From Microbacterium sp. (GTDB lineage Bacteria; Actinomycetota; Actinomycetes; Actinomycetales; Microbacteriaceae), in assembly GCA_003524435.1 (NCBI GenBank), contig DQHP01000083.1, forward strand, positions 1 through 53,093: 53,093 nt of DNA, given 5' to 3'. Position numbers and translations under genes: made by a program. Shown here piece after piece: positions 7,497 through 16,746 of the stretch. Within the stretch, counting starts at the first letter, position 1. The number at the start of each line of letters is the position of its first letter. Under the pieces are notes generated by a model. The model was not told where the DNA came from. It did no database searches and saw only the letters and a list, made by a program, of their open reading frames with translations.

Positions 7497-9724
7497 ACGT
7501 CATAGACCGCGTCAATGCGACGCACCGCATTGAGAACACGGTCCAGGTGTACAGCGTCGCCCATTTCAAAGACGAACCGGCTGATAGCGAGGCGCTCATT
7601 GGTCGTCGATACTGATGCAGACAGAATATTGACGTGGTGCTCGCTGAGAACACGAGTCACATCCGACAGCAGAGCCGCTCGATCCAGCGCTTCGACCTGA
7701 ATCTGCACGCGGAAGACGCTCTTCGTTGTTGGCGCCCACTCGACATCGATGAAACGTTGCTCTTCAGCGCTCAACGCCTTAACGTTCACGCAGTCAGAAC
7801 GGTGCACTGAGACTCCGCTTCCTCGCGTGACGAACCCAATGATTGAGTCACCGGGCACCGGAGTGCAGCACTTCGCGAGTTTGACGAGAATGTCTGAGGC
7901 CCCACGAACGAGGATGCCAGAGTCTCCTGCGCGAGGTTCTCGCGCGGTTGGCCTACCGGGGAGCTGAATCGCACCCGTGGTTGTATCGTTCGCGGCAACT
8001 TTCGCCGTGACCTTCTCCAAGACCGATTGCGTGGAGACATGCCCCTCGCCCACTGCGGCGTACAGCGCAGACACGTCTTCGTAGTGCAACTGCTGCGCGA
8101 CCTCGGAGAAAGACTCCTGGCTCATCAGACGTTGCAGCGGCAGGTTCTGTCGCCGCATTGCACGCGCGATCGATTCCTTGCCCTGTTCAATCGCTTCTTC
8201 ACGGCGTTCTTTCGTGAACCAACCACGAATCTTGTTGCGCGCGCGCGTGCTCTTGACGAAGTTCAGCCAGTCCTGACTAGGACCTGCGTCGGGGTTCTTT
8301 GACGTGAAGACTTCAACGACGTCGCCGCTCTTGACAATCGTCTCGAGCGGAACCAGTCGCCCATTGACCTTCGCGCCCATCGTGCGATGGCCGATCTCGG
8401 TGTGCACAGCGTAGGCAAAATCTACCGGCGTCGCACCTGCCGGCAGTCCGATGACGCGGCCCTTCGGCGTGAAGACATAGACCTCTTTCGCACCAATCTC
8501 AAAGCGCAGCGAATCGAGGAACTCACTGGGATCAGCAGTTTCAGCCTGCCAATCAGAGATGTGGGCGAGCCACGTCATTTCGGTGTCGCTCGGGCCGGCC
8601 TCTGGCCTGCCGCCGCTCATACGTTCTTTGTACATCCAGTGCGCAGCCACGCCGAACTCTGCCTGCTGGTGCATCTCATGGGTGCGGATCTGGATCTCAA
8701 CCGTGCGACCCCCGGGACCGATCACGGTGGTGTGCAGTGACTGATAAAGGTTGAACTTCGGGGTGGCGATGTAGTCCTTGAACCGGCCAGGAAGTGGAGT
8801 CCATCGCGCGTGGATCGCACCGAGCACGGCGTAACAGTCGCGTACGGAATTCACCAGGGTGCGAATGCCGATGAGGTCGTAGATATCGTCAAACTCGCGG
8901 CCGCGAATCACCATCTTCTGGTAGACGGAGTAGAGCTGCTTCGGTCGGCCCACAACCTTGCCGCGGATGCGCAGGTCATGCAGATCTTCGTTGATCGACG
9001 CGATCACCTGTTGCAGGTATTTTTCTCGCTGTGGAGTGCGCTGAGCGATCAGACTGTTGATCTCAGCGTAGATCTTCGGGTGCAGCACGGCGAACGAAAG
9101 ATCCTCGAGCTCAGACTTGATCGCCTGAATACCGAGGCGGTTAGCCAACGGTGCATAGATCTCGAGAGTTTCTCTCGCCTTCCGCTCAGCCTTCTCCGGG
9201 GGGACAAAACCCCAGGTGCGCGCGTTGTGTAACCGGTCAGCAAGTTTGATCAGTAGCACACGGATGTCTTTCGACATCGCCACGATCATCTTGCGAACCG
9301 TTTCTGCCTGTGCGCTTTCGCCGTATTTGACCTTGTCGAGTTTGGTCACACCGTCCACGAGCATGGCGACTTCATCACCAAACACCGACGCGAGCTCATC
9401 CAGCCCATAGCCGGTGTCCTCGACTGTGTCGTGCAACAGCGCCGCAGCAATCGCGCGGGGCCCGAGCCCCATCTCCGCGAGGATCTGCGCGACGGCGAGT
9501 GGATGAGTTATGTAAGGCTCGCCGCTCTGCCGCTTCTGCCCGGAGTGCTTCTCGCTCGCTACCTGATATGCCCGCCCAATGATGGCGAGATCGCCCTTGG
9601 GATGGTTGACCCGCACTGTGCGGGTCAGGTTATCGAGATCGTTGATACGCGGGGCACGAGAGAAGATACGGGGCACAAGTCGTCTCAGACTCGAACCCTG
9701 CGCTGGCGCGTTTGCGTCCGCCAT
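7475..9724 (-). CDS. relA: bifunctional (p)ppGpp synthetase/hydrolase (Rel)
   Basis: Makes and degrades the stringent-response alarmone (p)ppGpp. 749 residues, full length for the long RSH family. Order: HD hydrolase domain with HDTVEDTGYG near residue 100; synthetase domain with RFKDYIATPK and the YQSLHTTV motif; TGS domain (YVFTPKGRVIGLPAGAT); a helical region with the CCTPVPGD cysteine motif; C-terminal ACT domain. The intact HD and RFKD motifs suggest both activities. I prefer the ATG at 9724 over the GTG at 9727: GGAGGT lies 6 nt before it. It is downstream of secF on the same strand. Confidence 0.97.
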   Translation of the reverse strand: MADANAPAQGSSLRRLVPRIFSRAPRINDLDNLTRTVRVNHPKGDLAIIGRAYQVASEKHSGQKRQSGEPYITHPLAVAQILAEMGLGPRAIAAALLHDTVEDTGYGLDELASVFGDEVAMLVDGVTKLDKVKYGESAQAETVRKMIVAMSKDIRVLLIKLADRLHNARTWGFVPPEKAERKARETLEIYAPLANRLGIQAIKSELEDLSFAVLHPKIYAEINSLIAQRTPQREKYLQQVIASINEDLHDLRIRGKVVGRPKQLYSVYQKMVIRGREFDDIYDLIGIRTLVNSVRDCYAVLGAIHARWTPLPGRFKDYIATPKFNLYQSLHTTVIGPGGRTVEIQIRTHEMHQQAEFGVAAHWMYKERMSGGRPEAGPSDTEMTWLAHISDWQAETADPSEFLDSLRFEIGAKEVYVFTPKGRVIGLPAGATPVDFAYAVHTEIGHRTMGAKVNGRLVPLETIVKSGDVVEVFTSKNPDAGPSQDWLNFVKSTRARNKIRGWFTKERREEAIEQGKESIARAMRRQNLPLQRLMSQESFSEVAQQLHYEDVSALYAAVGEGHVSTQSVLEKVTAKVAANDTTTGAIQLPGRPTAREPRAGDSGILVRGASDILVKLAKCCTPVPGDSIIGFVTRGSGVSVHRSDCVNVKALSAEEQRFIDVEWAPTTKSVFRVQIQVEALDRAALLSDVTRVLSEHHVNILSASVSTTNERLAISRFVFEMGDAVHLDRVLNAVRRIDAVYDVYRVTSS

Positions 9725-9792
9725 CACTTCACCTCCGGATCAAAACATCCTACGCGTGCGAGCAGGGCGGAACCCCGCCCATCAGATAGGCG

Positions 9793-10782
9793 TTATACGT
9801 CTGCCTTTGCACGTTCGCGCAACTCGAGCACTCGCTTGTCCCGCTCAACGATCGCGGGCTCCTTCTCACGGAAGAGCGAGTACAACGGCGCAGCGACAAA
9901 CAGCGTCGAATACGTTGCCACAAGGATGCCGACGAAGATTGACAGCGAAATGTCGGTGAGAGTTTCTGCACCCAGCCAGAACGCACCAATAAACAAAATC
10001 GCACCGACGGGGAGCGCCGCCACAATCGAGGTGTTTATCGACCGGATAAGTGTCTGGTTGACGGCAAGGTTGACGGACTCTCCGAAGGTGCGGGAGGAGT
10101 TTTCACCATCCTCCGTCGTATTCTCTCGAATCTTGTCGAACACCACCGTGGTGTCATATAGCGAGTACGCGAGAATCGTGAGGAATCCGATGACAGCGGC
10201 TGGCGAGATCTCGAATCCCGCCAGTGCGTACACGCCAACGGTAATCACAAGCACATCCAACAGGCCGACAATGGCTGCCGCAGACATCTTCCACGTGCGG
10301 AAGTACAGCGCCAGAATCAAGAAGGTCAACGCGAGGAAGATCGAAAGGCCCCACAGCGACTGCCGTGTGACGTTCTCGCCCCATGCCGGCCCGATGAAGG
10401 ACGCGGTGACTTCATCCGTTTCCACTTGATACTTGTCCGCGAGTGCCTGTGCGACCAGGAGAGTATCTTCCTGGCTGAGCTGGTCGGTCTGCACTCGAAC
10501 ATCGGTGTTGTTGACGATGACGATCTTGGTCGCCGCATCCGGGGCAATGGACTGAACAGCTTCTGTTGCGGTGCTCTGTTCGATGCTTTCCGGTGCGAGA
10601 ACAGTGAACTGCGATCCACCGGTGAACTCGATGGAGAATTGCACAGGACGCAGCAGTGGAACGAGAGCGGATGCCACGACCAGCGCAATCGCGATGACGA
10701 ACCACAACCGGCGCTTGGCGACGAAGGGGAAAGAAGTCTTCCCCGAGTAGAGATTGTTTCCGAATTCATTCATGGAAGCCAT
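9793..10782 (-). CDS. secF: protein translocase subunit SecF
   Basis: Integral membrane partner of SecD in the SecDF complex, which uses the proton gradient to help pull secreted proteins through SecYEG. 329 residues. First membrane helix around 24-45 (RRLWFVIAIALVVASALV), periplasmic P1 domain containing SIEFTGGSQF, then five further helices ending near 295; the tail is basic. The ATG at 10782 shares its A with the secD stop (TGATG), so translation is coupled. A second ATG three codons on is also possible. A short GGGCGG/CCGCCC hairpin at 9765-9780 lies just past the stop. Confidence 0.97.
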   Translation of the reverse strand: MASMNEFGNNLYSGKTSFPFVAKRRLWFVIAIALVVASALVPLLRPVQFSIEFTGGSQFTVLAPESIEQSTATEAVQSIAPDAATKIVIVNNTDVRVQTDQLSQEDTLLVAQALADKYQVETDEVTASFIGPAWGENVTRQSLWGLSIFLALTFLILALYFRTWKMSAAAIVGLLDVLVITVGVYALAGFEISPAAVIGFLTILAYSLYDTTVVFDKIRENTTEDGENSSRTFGESVNLAVNQTLIRSINTSIVAALPVGAILFIGAFWLGAETLTDISLSIFVGILVATYSTLFVAAPLYSLFREKEPAIVERDKRVLELRERAKADV

Positions 10783-12512
10783 CAGCGGTTTCCCTCGCTT
10801 CCGGCATCCGTAGTGCTGTCTCCGGTCAATGCAGCCGCGCGTTTGCGCTCAGCAATGGTCTGTCGTCGATCGGCTTCGCCGCGTGAGCGGGTGTTCTTCG
10901 CTGCACGTCCGACTGATGCCGAGCTGACCTGGCGGTACTGCGTTCGGGTGTGATAAACAGCTCCCAGCGCATCCGGGTCAAGACCCGATAGCTTGTGTCC
11001 GCCTCCGAAGAAGCGCGTTCTGGCGAGAATCTGCATCACTGGGTGCGTGAAGATCACGAAGATGAACACGTCGATAATCGTCGTGAGCCCGAGCGTGAAT
11101 GCGAAGCCCTTCACTGTCGAGTCAGCGAGGACGTAGAGCACAACAGCTGCCAGCACGTTGATCGACTTTGAGATGTAGATGGTGCGCTTTGCGCGACCCC
11201 AGCCGTCTTCCACAGCAGTGGTGATCGACTTTCCATCGCGTAGCTCATCTCGTATTCGCTCGAAGTACACGATGAACGAGTCGGCTGTGAAGCCAATAGA
11301 GACGATGAGGCCTGCAACACCAGCCAGCGACAGGCGGAAGCCCAAACGCCATGCCAGGATGCAGACGATGATGTAGGTGAGAACACCCATCACCGCGATC
11401 GAAGCAATGATCACCGTGCCCAGCGCGCGATAGCTCATCAGCGAGTACAGCGCAACGAGCGCGAGGCCGATAAGACCAGCGATGAGGCCGATCTGCAGCT
11501 GCTGAGTACCCAATGTCGCAGAGATGGTGTCGGAGCTCTCTGTCGTGAAGCTCAACGGCAAAGCGCCGTATTTTAACTGGTCGGCGAGTGTCTCTGCGGT
11601 CTCTTGAGTGAAGGAGCCGGAGATGCTCGGCTTGCCGTTGAGGATCACTCCGTTCATCTGCGGGGCGGAGATAACCGCACCATCAAGCACGAACGCGAAC
11701 TGGTCACGCGGGCTCTGCGTCGCAAGCTTGTTCTGGTACAGACGCTGGCTGATCTCACCGAACACCTCGGTACCGTGAGCGTCGAGTGTGAGCTGCACCG
11801 TCCATGCGCCACTCTGCGGGTCGCGCCCGCTTGTCGCGTCGTTGATCGAGTCTCCGGAGAGCTCCATCGGTCCGAGAATGTACTTAATCGTGCCCGTGTC
11901 ATCGCAGGTGATCAGCGGCTCGTCTTCGGGAGCATTAGCCGGGTCATTCGCGGGGTTTGAGCAGTCGTAGGCGAGGAACTCGGCCTGCAGTTTCTCGGTG
12001 ACCCACGCCTGATCGCTGGAGTCAGTGGGCTCCGGCGTCGGAACAGCATTCGCTGAGGGATCCGGTGTCGGATACGGCGTGGCGTTTCCGTCTTCTCCCA
12101 CGAACTCAGTGGCGGGATCTCCGTTGAAGATGACTGCACGGAACTCAAGCTGCGCGCTGGCCTGGATGCGCTCGCGTGTTTCTGCGTCAGCGTTACCGGG
12201 GATCTGGACGACGATGTTGCGTCCGCCCTCGGTGGTGATATCGGCTTCTGCCACACCGGCGGCATCAACACGCTGACGAATGATAGAAGCAGCTTGATCG
12301 AGCTGGTCTTGCGTCGGGTCTGTGCCGTCTTCTGTGACTGCACTGAGGATGATCTGAGTGCCGCCCTGAAGGTCGAGGGCGAGCTCAGGCGTCCACGAGC
12401 TCTTCTGGAAGCCGTACACCCCGAGTGCGTTCACGCCGAACAGCGCGGCCGTCACGAGGAGGAGTGTGAGAAGGACTTTCCAGGCATGACGAACAGGTGT
12501 AGAAGATGCCAC
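10782..12512 (-). CDS. secD: protein translocase subunit SecD
   Basis: 576-residue SecD. Membrane helix 1 at about 12-33, the ALDLQGGTQIIL motif at the start of the large extracytoplasmic P1 domain (about 45-340, with a Pro/Asp-rich insertion near 140-165), five more helices (about 340-510) and a basic C-terminal extension after the last helix (RTRQYRQVSSA onward) of about 65 residues that E. coli SecD lacks. Operon order yajC-secD-secF on the - strand is the classical one. The start has no clear SD, but it follows yajC by 35 bp. Confidence 0.97.
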   Translation of the reverse strand: MASSTPVRHAWKVLLTLLLVTAALFGVNALGVYGFQKSSWTPELALDLQGGTQIILSAVTEDGTDPTQDQLDQAASIIRQRVDAAGVAEADITTEGGRNIVVQIPGNADAETRERIQASAQLEFRAVIFNGDPATEFVGEDGNATPYPTPDPSANAVPTPEPTDSSDQAWVTEKLQAEFLAYDCSNPANDPANAPEDEPLITCDDTGTIKYILGPMELSGDSINDATSGRDPQSGAWTVQLTLDAHGTEVFGEISQRLYQNKLATQSPRDQFAFVLDGAVISAPQMNGVILNGKPSISGSFTQETAETLADQLKYGALPLSFTTESSDTISATLGTQQLQIGLIAGLIGLALVALYSLMSYRALGTVIIASIAVMGVLTYIIVCILAWRLGFRLSLAGVAGLIVSIGFTADSFIVYFERIRDELRDGKSITTAVEDGWGRAKRTIYISKSINVLAAVVLYVLADSTVKGFAFTLGLTTIIDVFIFVIFTHPVMQILARTRFFGGGHKLSGLDPDALGAVYHTRTQYRQVSSASVGRAAKNTRSRGEADRRQTIAERKRAAALTGDSTTDAGSEGNR

Positions 12513-12547
12513 GTACGTTCAGCTTTCTAGGATGCCGGCGGGCGGGA

Positions 12548-12958
12548 CTACTTGTTGTCGGAGTCGCGCTCCAGGCGTGCGCGGGTCTCCTCAGGCGTTT
12601 CGTTGGAAGCGGGAAGCTCCTCATCGATCACAAAGTCCTCTTCATCGACAGCGTCTTCATCGTCGAGGTCTGTCTCGTCTTCAACGTCGATCGGCTCGAC
12701 GATGCGGAGGATCGCGCCACTGTGCACTTCGATGATCGTCCCTGGGGCGATCTCGATGAGTGCGGGCTCGTCGAGGTTCTCAGGGTCGAACGCGACGATC
12801 GTGCCGTACAGGCCGCCCTGCAGAAGGACCTTCACACCCGGAACAGTCTTGGTGGCTTTCTCTTCTTGCTCAGCCTTCATCTGCTTGTTGCGACGGCGAG
12901 TGTTGAAGATCATGAACACCAGCAGAACGCCGAGAAGACCAAAGAGGATGAGTTCCAT
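12548..12958 (-). CDS. yajC: preprotein translocase subunit YajC
   Basis: 136-residue partner of SecDF with one N-terminal membrane helix (MELILFGLLGVLLVFMIFN), a short basic linker (RRRNKQMK) and the small YajC domain (VPGVKVLLQGGLYGTIVAFD). It ends in a long acidic tail (about 95-125, mostly Asp and Glu), which is longer than in proteobacterial YajC. I chose the ATG at 12958 rather than the upstream one because GAAAGG lies 9 nt before it and the helix starts there. It is the first gene of yajC-secD-secF. Confidence 0.95.
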   Translation of the reverse strand: MELILFGLLGVLLVFMIFNTRRRNKQMKAEQEEKATKTVPGVKVLLQGGLYGTIVAFDPENLDEPALIEIAPGTIIEVHSGAILRIVEPIDVEDETDLDDEDAVDEEDFVIDEELPASNETPEETRARLERDSDNK

Positions 12959-12976
12959 CAGGAAGTGCCTTTCAAA

Positions 12977-13001
12977 TGCGCGCGCCATCGATGGGCGCGC
13001 A
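12977..13001 (-). terminator. hairpin between ruvB and yajC
   Basis: TGCGCGC / GCGCGCA (7 bp) extended by CCA/TGG around a TCGA loop with one bulged G. On the - strand it is followed by ATTTG, so it could end part of the ruv transcript before the yajC-secDF genes. The U-tract is short, so partial termination is as likely. Confidence 0.5.
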
Positions 13002-13028
13002 GGGGTATCGGGGGGAAGCCTTCAGCGA

Positions 13029-14057
13029 TTATAGGTCATCGAGCAATGCGGTCTGCGTTGGATGTGCAAGGCCGAGATGTTCATAGGCCTCTGGCATCGC
13101 TACACGACCGCGCGGAGTACGCCCCAGAAAGCCGATCCGCACGAGGTATGGTTCGACCACGCTCTCGACAGTTTCGGCCTCTTCTCCCACCGCGACAGCC
13201 AGTGTGCTCAGCCCCACGGGGCCGCCGCGGAATCGCTTGACAAGAGTGTCGAGCACGGCGCGGTCGAGGCGGTCAAGTCCAATCGGATCGACGTCGTACA
13301 GCTTGAGTGCGGCGTGTACGTCGGTGATCGTTGCCGCGCTGATTTCACCATGCACTAGGGCGTAATCGCGAACTCGCCTGAGTAGACGGTTCGCGATGCG
13401 GGGCGTTCCGCGTGAGCGCCGTGCAATCTCGGCGCGCGCGTCTTTTGGCAGAGCCACCCCGAGAACGCTTGATGAACGTTCGATGACTTTTTCTAGGTCG
13501 CTGTTTTCATAGAACTCGAGGTGTCCGGTGAATCCGAATCTGTCGCGCAACGGATTGGGCAGCAAGCCCGAGCGTGTCGTGGCGCCCACCAGGGTAAAAG
13601 GGGCGAGGTCGAGCGGGATGCTTGTCGCTCCGGCGCCTTTGCCCACCATGATGTCGATGCGGAAGTCTTCCATCGCGAGATACAGCATCTCTTCAGCCGA
13701 GCGGGCCATCCGGTGAATCTCATCGATGAACAACACTTCGCCAGGAACGAGGCTTGACAACAGTGCGGCAAGATCGCCGGCATGCTGGATCGCCGGACCA
13801 CTGGAGAGCCGCAGAGGGCGCTCGCTTTCATACGCGACAATCATCGCGAGCGTCGTCTTGCCGAGCCCTGGAGGGCCCGCGAGCAAAATGTGGTCGGGGG
13901 GTCGGCTCTGGATGCGGGCGGCATCGAGGAGCAGTTGCAACTGGCCACGGACCTTAGGCTGTCCGACAAACTCACCCAGACTGCTGGGGCGTAGTGCGCC
14001 TTCGATTGCGAGTTCAGTCTCGTCAGCAGGGTGCGCGGCGTCTTTGCTTTCAACCAC
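13029..14057 (-). CDS. ruvB: Holliday junction branch migration ATPase RuvB
   Basis: Hexameric AAA+ motor that drives RuvA-bound Holliday junctions. 342 residues from the GTG at 14057. Walker A GPPGLGKT at 61-68, Walker B DEIH at 112-115, sensor GATTRSGLL, arginine-finger region and a C-terminal winged helix that contacts DNA (RTPRGRVAMPEAYEHLG). The longer upstream frame is a shadow inside ruvA. The chosen GTG overlaps the ruvA stop by 8 bp and is preceded by GCGGGAGC, so the two are translationally coupled. Operon ruvC-ruvA-ruvB is complete. Confidence 0.97.
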   Translation of the reverse strand: MVESKDAAHPADETELAIEGALRPSSLGEFVGQPKVRGQLQLLLDAARIQSRPPDHILLAGPPGLGKTTLAMIVAYESERPLRLSSGPAIQHAGDLAALLSSLVPGEVLFIDEIHRMARSAEEMLYLAMEDFRIDIMVGKGAGATSIPLDLAPFTLVGATTRSGLLPNPLRDRFGFTGHLEFYENSDLEKVIERSSSVLGVALPKDARAEIARRSRGTPRIANRLLRRVRDYALVHGEISAATITDVHAALKLYDVDPIGLDRLDRAVLDTLVKRFRGGPVGLSTLAVAVGEEAETVESVVEPYLVRIGFLGRTPRGRVAMPEAYEHLGLAHPTQTALLDDL

Positions 14058-14673
14058 GCGGCGCTCCCGCCTTTGCCGGGCCGAGGGCCGCAAGACTCTG
14101 ACGTAGCAGCGCAGACACAGACATTCGATCGACAGTGCTAGCGGCATCGGCAGTGTTTGCCGCAGCCTCAGCCGCGACCTTCTCTGACCAACCGAGACCT
14201 ATCAGTGCCGTCGCAACCTGCGTCACCACGTCAGTGCTGGCGGTTTCTTCGCGGTTCCCGGTCGACGCTGAGGGCGGTTGTAGTTTGCCGGCGAGTTGAA
14301 CTACGATGAGCTTCGCCGTTTTCGGCCCAATCCCTGACACACGTCGAAACGGCGCGTCATCGTCCTCGGCCACTGCTGAGGCGATCTGATCGACTGTGAG
14401 GTGTCCGAGGACGCCAAGTGCAGATTTCGGACCAACTCCGGTAACGCTGAGCAAGTGGCCGAACACCTCGAGTTCGAGCGGTGCCGCGAATCCGAACAGC
14501 GTAAGTGCGTCCTCACGGACGATGAGGCTGGTGTGAAGCATGATCTGCTCCCCTACGCGTGTCGTGTGAGCGACGTCACCAGGCACAAAAACAAAGAAAC
14601 CCACGCCGCCAACCTCGATCACAACGTGATCGGATCCGGTCGAGAGCACCGGGCCTCGCAAAGAAGAGATCAT
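14050..14673 (-). CDS. ruvA: Holliday junction DNA-binding protein RuvA
   Basis: 207 residues. Domain I OB-fold (MISSLRGPVLSTGSD onward), two helix-hairpin-helix motifs (LLSVTGVGPKSALGVL near 73-88 and VSGIGPKTAKLIVVQL near 110-125) that bind the junction backbone, a linker rich in Ser and Thr, and domain III (TALIGLGWSEKVAAEA) that touches RuvB. It binds and flattens Holliday junctions for RuvB. The ATG at 14673 has only a weak SD and has TAGGCT 6 nt upstream, so ruvAB may also be transcribed from an internal leaderless promoter behind ruvC. Confidence 0.97.
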   Translation of the reverse strand: MISSLRGPVLSTGSDHVVIEVGGVGFFVFVPGDVAHTTRVGEQIMLHTSLIVREDALTLFGFAAPLELEVFGHLLSVTGVGPKSALGVLGHLTVDQIASAVAEDDDAPFRRVSGIGPKTAKLIVVQLAGKLQPPSASTGNREETASTDVVTQVATALIGLGWSEKVAAEAAANTADAASTVDRMSVSALLRQSLAALGPAKAGAPRG

Positions 14674-14679
14674 TCTTCC

Positions 14680-14685
14680 AGCCTA
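14680..14685 (-). promoter_or_regulatory. leaderless -10 element of ruvA
   Basis: TAGGCT, 6 nt before the ruvA ATG, in the 27-bp gap after ruvC. It suggests an internal promoter that lets ruvAB be expressed without ruvC. Confidence 0.5.
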
Positions 14686-14700
14686 CGAGTTGAATCGTAG

Positions 14701-15267
14701 CTATGTTCGAGCGACACGCTCGGCATTGGCCCATGCCTGTTGCGCGGGCGTCAGCGCGCCCGTCGTTCCCGGGCCAGCGCTCCCCCTGCGCCAGGCGTGG
14801 CAAAGAGCAATTGCGAGCGCGTCAGCCGCGTCTGCGGGCTGTGGCGGAGCATCCAGTCGCAGGATTCTGGCAATCATCGCCTGAACCTGCTTCTTATCTG
14901 CGGAACCGTAACCAGTGACCGCAGCTTTGACCTCACTCGGGGTGTGCGTCGCCGCAGGTAGTCCAGCCTCGGCTGCCAACAGCAGAGCGACACCGCTCGC
15001 CTGTGCGGTACCCATCACCGTATGGCTGTTGTTCTGAGCGAAGACGCGCTCCACTGCGACCGCATCCGGCCTGTAGAGGTCTAAGACAGAGCGGATGCCG
15101 GTCGCAACCGCAGCCAGACGCTCGCCTATTGGTGCATCCGGGGAAGTGCGGACGACTCCCACGTGCACAAGCGTGCCGCGACGGGCGCGATCTACGTCGA
15201 CAACGCCCACACCGCAGCGTGTGAGTCCGGGGTCTATGCCGAGGACGCGCAAAGAAGAAGCAGCCAC
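14701..15267 (-). CDS. ruvC: crossover junction endodeoxyribonuclease RuvC
   Basis: Holliday-junction resolvase, 188 residues, RNase H fold. Acidic catalytic residues are visible: D12 in LGIDPGLTRCG, E73 in AVERVFAQNN, and the C-terminal pair in ADAADALAIALCH (D146/D149). The GTG at 15267 is preceded by GGGGGA directly, and TAGCCT lies 6 nt upstream, so both leaderless and SD-led starts are possible. It is 27 bp from ruvA and 51 bp from yebC on the same strand; yebC-ruvC-ruvA-ruvB is the classical order. Confidence 0.96.
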   Translation of the reverse strand: MAASSLRVLGIDPGLTRCGVGVVDVDRARRGTLVHVGVVRTSPDAPIGERLAAVATGIRSVLDLYRPDAVAVERVFAQNNSHTVMGTAQASGVALLLAAEAGLPAATHTPSEVKAAVTGYGSADKKQVQAMIARILRLDAPPQPADAADALAIALCHAWRRGSAGPGTTGALTPAQQAWANAERVART

Positions 15268-15273
15268 TCCCCC

Positions 15274-15279
15274 AGGCTA
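15274..15279 (-). promoter_or_regulatory. leaderless -10 element of ruvC
   Basis: TAGCCT on the - strand with a 6-nt gap (GGGGGA) to the GTG start of ruvC. The same hexamer and spacing occur before rarA, dut and the DUF3000 gene. Confidence 0.5.
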
Positions 15280-15317
15280 ACCGCGAGGGCAGTGGCTGCT
15301 TCGACGGCTCGCCCTAG

Positions 15318-16082
15318 TCAGTCCTCGTCGTCGTTTTCGAGCTCCGCCTGCACTTCGGCGGTGAGGTCGAAGTTGCTGTATACGTTCTGCACGTCTTCGC
15401 TGTCTTCGAGAGCGTCGATCAGGCGGAAGATCTTGCGGGCAGTGCTCGCATCAACCTCTACCTTGAGGTTCGGCACGAACTCGACATCAGCGGACTCGTA
15501 GTCGATGCCCGCATCCTGCAGTGCGGTGCGCACCGACACGAGGTCGGAGGACTCGGTAATGACACCGAATCCATCCCCGTGAGGTTCGATCTCTTCAGCA
15601 CCCGCTTCAAGGACGGCTTCCATCACCGCGTCTTCAGTGGTGCCCTCGGAACCCACGACAATGACGCCCTTGCGCGTGAAGTTGTATGCAACGCTGCCAG
15701 GATCAGCAAGGTTTCCACCGTTGCGACTGAGGATGGTGCGCACCTCTGCCGCCGCGCGGTTCTTGTTATCGGTGAGGCACTCGATCATGAGTGCGACACC
15801 GTTCGGGCCGTATCCCTCGTACATGATCGACAGGTACTCGATGGATTCGCCGCCGATACCCGCACCGCGTTTGACGGCACGGTCGATGTTGTCTTTGGGA
15901 ACAGACATCTTCTTGGCTTTGAACACCGCGTCGTACAGCGTCGGGTTTCCGGCCATGTCTGCACCGCCCAACTTGGCGGCAACTTCAATGTTCTTGATGA
16001 GCTTGGCCCACGACTTCGCGCGCCTCGAGTCGATGACAGCTTTCTTGTGCTTCGTCGTCGCCCACTTGGAATGCCCGGACAT
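15318..16082 (-). CDS. YebC/PmpR family protein
   Basis: 254 residues, full length for the family. It starts MSGHSKWATTKHKKAVIDSR, the family signature, then the helical N-terminal domain and the GYGPNGVALMIECLTDNKNR motif of domain II around 90-110. Members are variously described as transcriptional regulators and, more recently, as factors that relieve ribosome stalling; which applies here cannot be told from sequence. The start has GCGGAGAT upstream. It lies between pdxT (53 bp away) and ruvC on the same strand, as in many Actinobacteria. Confidence 0.96.
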   Translation of the reverse strand: MSGHSKWATTKHKKAVIDSRRAKSWAKLIKNIEVAAKLGGADMAGNPTLYDAVFKAKKMSVPKDNIDRAVKRGAGIGGESIEYLSIMYEGYGPNGVALMIECLTDNKNRAAAEVRTILSRNGGNLADPGSVAYNFTRKGVIVVGSEGTTEDAVMEAVLEAGAEEIEPHGDGFGVITESSDLVSVRTALQDAGIDYESADVEFVPNLKVEVDASTARKIFRLIDALEDSEDVQNVYSNFDLTAEVQAELENDDED

Positions 16083-16134
16083 ATATCTCCGCTCGTGTGT
16101 TCGCCCCGCTAGAGCTCGCAGGGCATCGACCAGT

Positions 16135-16746
16135 CTAGCGAACAGCCCTCTCTTGCACTTTGGCGAGCAGCAGTTTATGAAAACGCGGCTCCCCGTTCAT
16201 CTCTGGATGAAAGCTCGTGCCGAGCAGATTTCCCTGTTCTACGGCGACAACACGCCCATCACTCAGCGCGGCCAGCGCTCGCGCGCGCGGCCCCACTGTT
16301 TCAACGATCGGGGCGCGAATAAATGTTGCGTGCACGGGTGGGTCTCCGAAGCCGATAACCGTGAGTTCGGTTTCGAAAGATTCGACCTGTCCACCGAACG
16401 CGTTGCGTCGAACGGTGATATCGAGACCGCCAAAGCTCTGTTGTCCGGTGATCCCGTCGACGATCGTGTCAGCGAGCAGGATGAGCCCCGCGCAGGTGCC
16501 ATACACCGGTAGCCCCGTGTCGATTGCAGTCCGCAGCGGTTCGCGAAGATCGAAGATTCGGCTCAGCTTGTCGATTACGCTCGATTCCCCACCGGGGATA
16601 GTGAGACCGTCGACGCTGTCAAGATCCGCTGGGCGCCGCACGCGGGTAACGGCGGCGCCCAGGTCACGCAACATTGTCTCGTGCTCTCGCACATCGCCTT
16701 GGAGGGCGAGGACGCCAATGCGTGGCGTCTGAGCTTTACCAACCAC
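16135..16746 (-). CDS. pdxT: pyridoxal 5'-phosphate synthase glutaminase subunit PdxT
   Basis: Class I glutamine amidotransferase that feeds ammonia to PdxS in the de novo (DXP-independent) pathway to PLP. 203 residues. GVLALQGDVREH at 11-22, GGES at 52-55, nucleophile C85 in GTCAG, and the His/Glu of the triad at H180 and E182 (SFHPE). The GTG at 16746 overlaps the end of pdxS by 11 bp and lies in good context; the longer frame upstream is a shadow of pdxS. pdxS-pdxT are one operon. Confidence 0.97.
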   Translation of the reverse strand: MVGKAQTPRIGVLALQGDVREHETMLRDLGAAVTRVRRPADLDSVDGLTIPGGESSVIDKLSRIFDLREPLRTAIDTGLPVYGTCAGLILLADTIVDGITGQQSFGGLDITVRRNAFGGQVESFETELTVIGFGDPPVHATFIRAPIVETVGPRARALAALSDGRVVAVEQGNLLGTSFHPEMNGEPRFHKLLLAKVQERAVR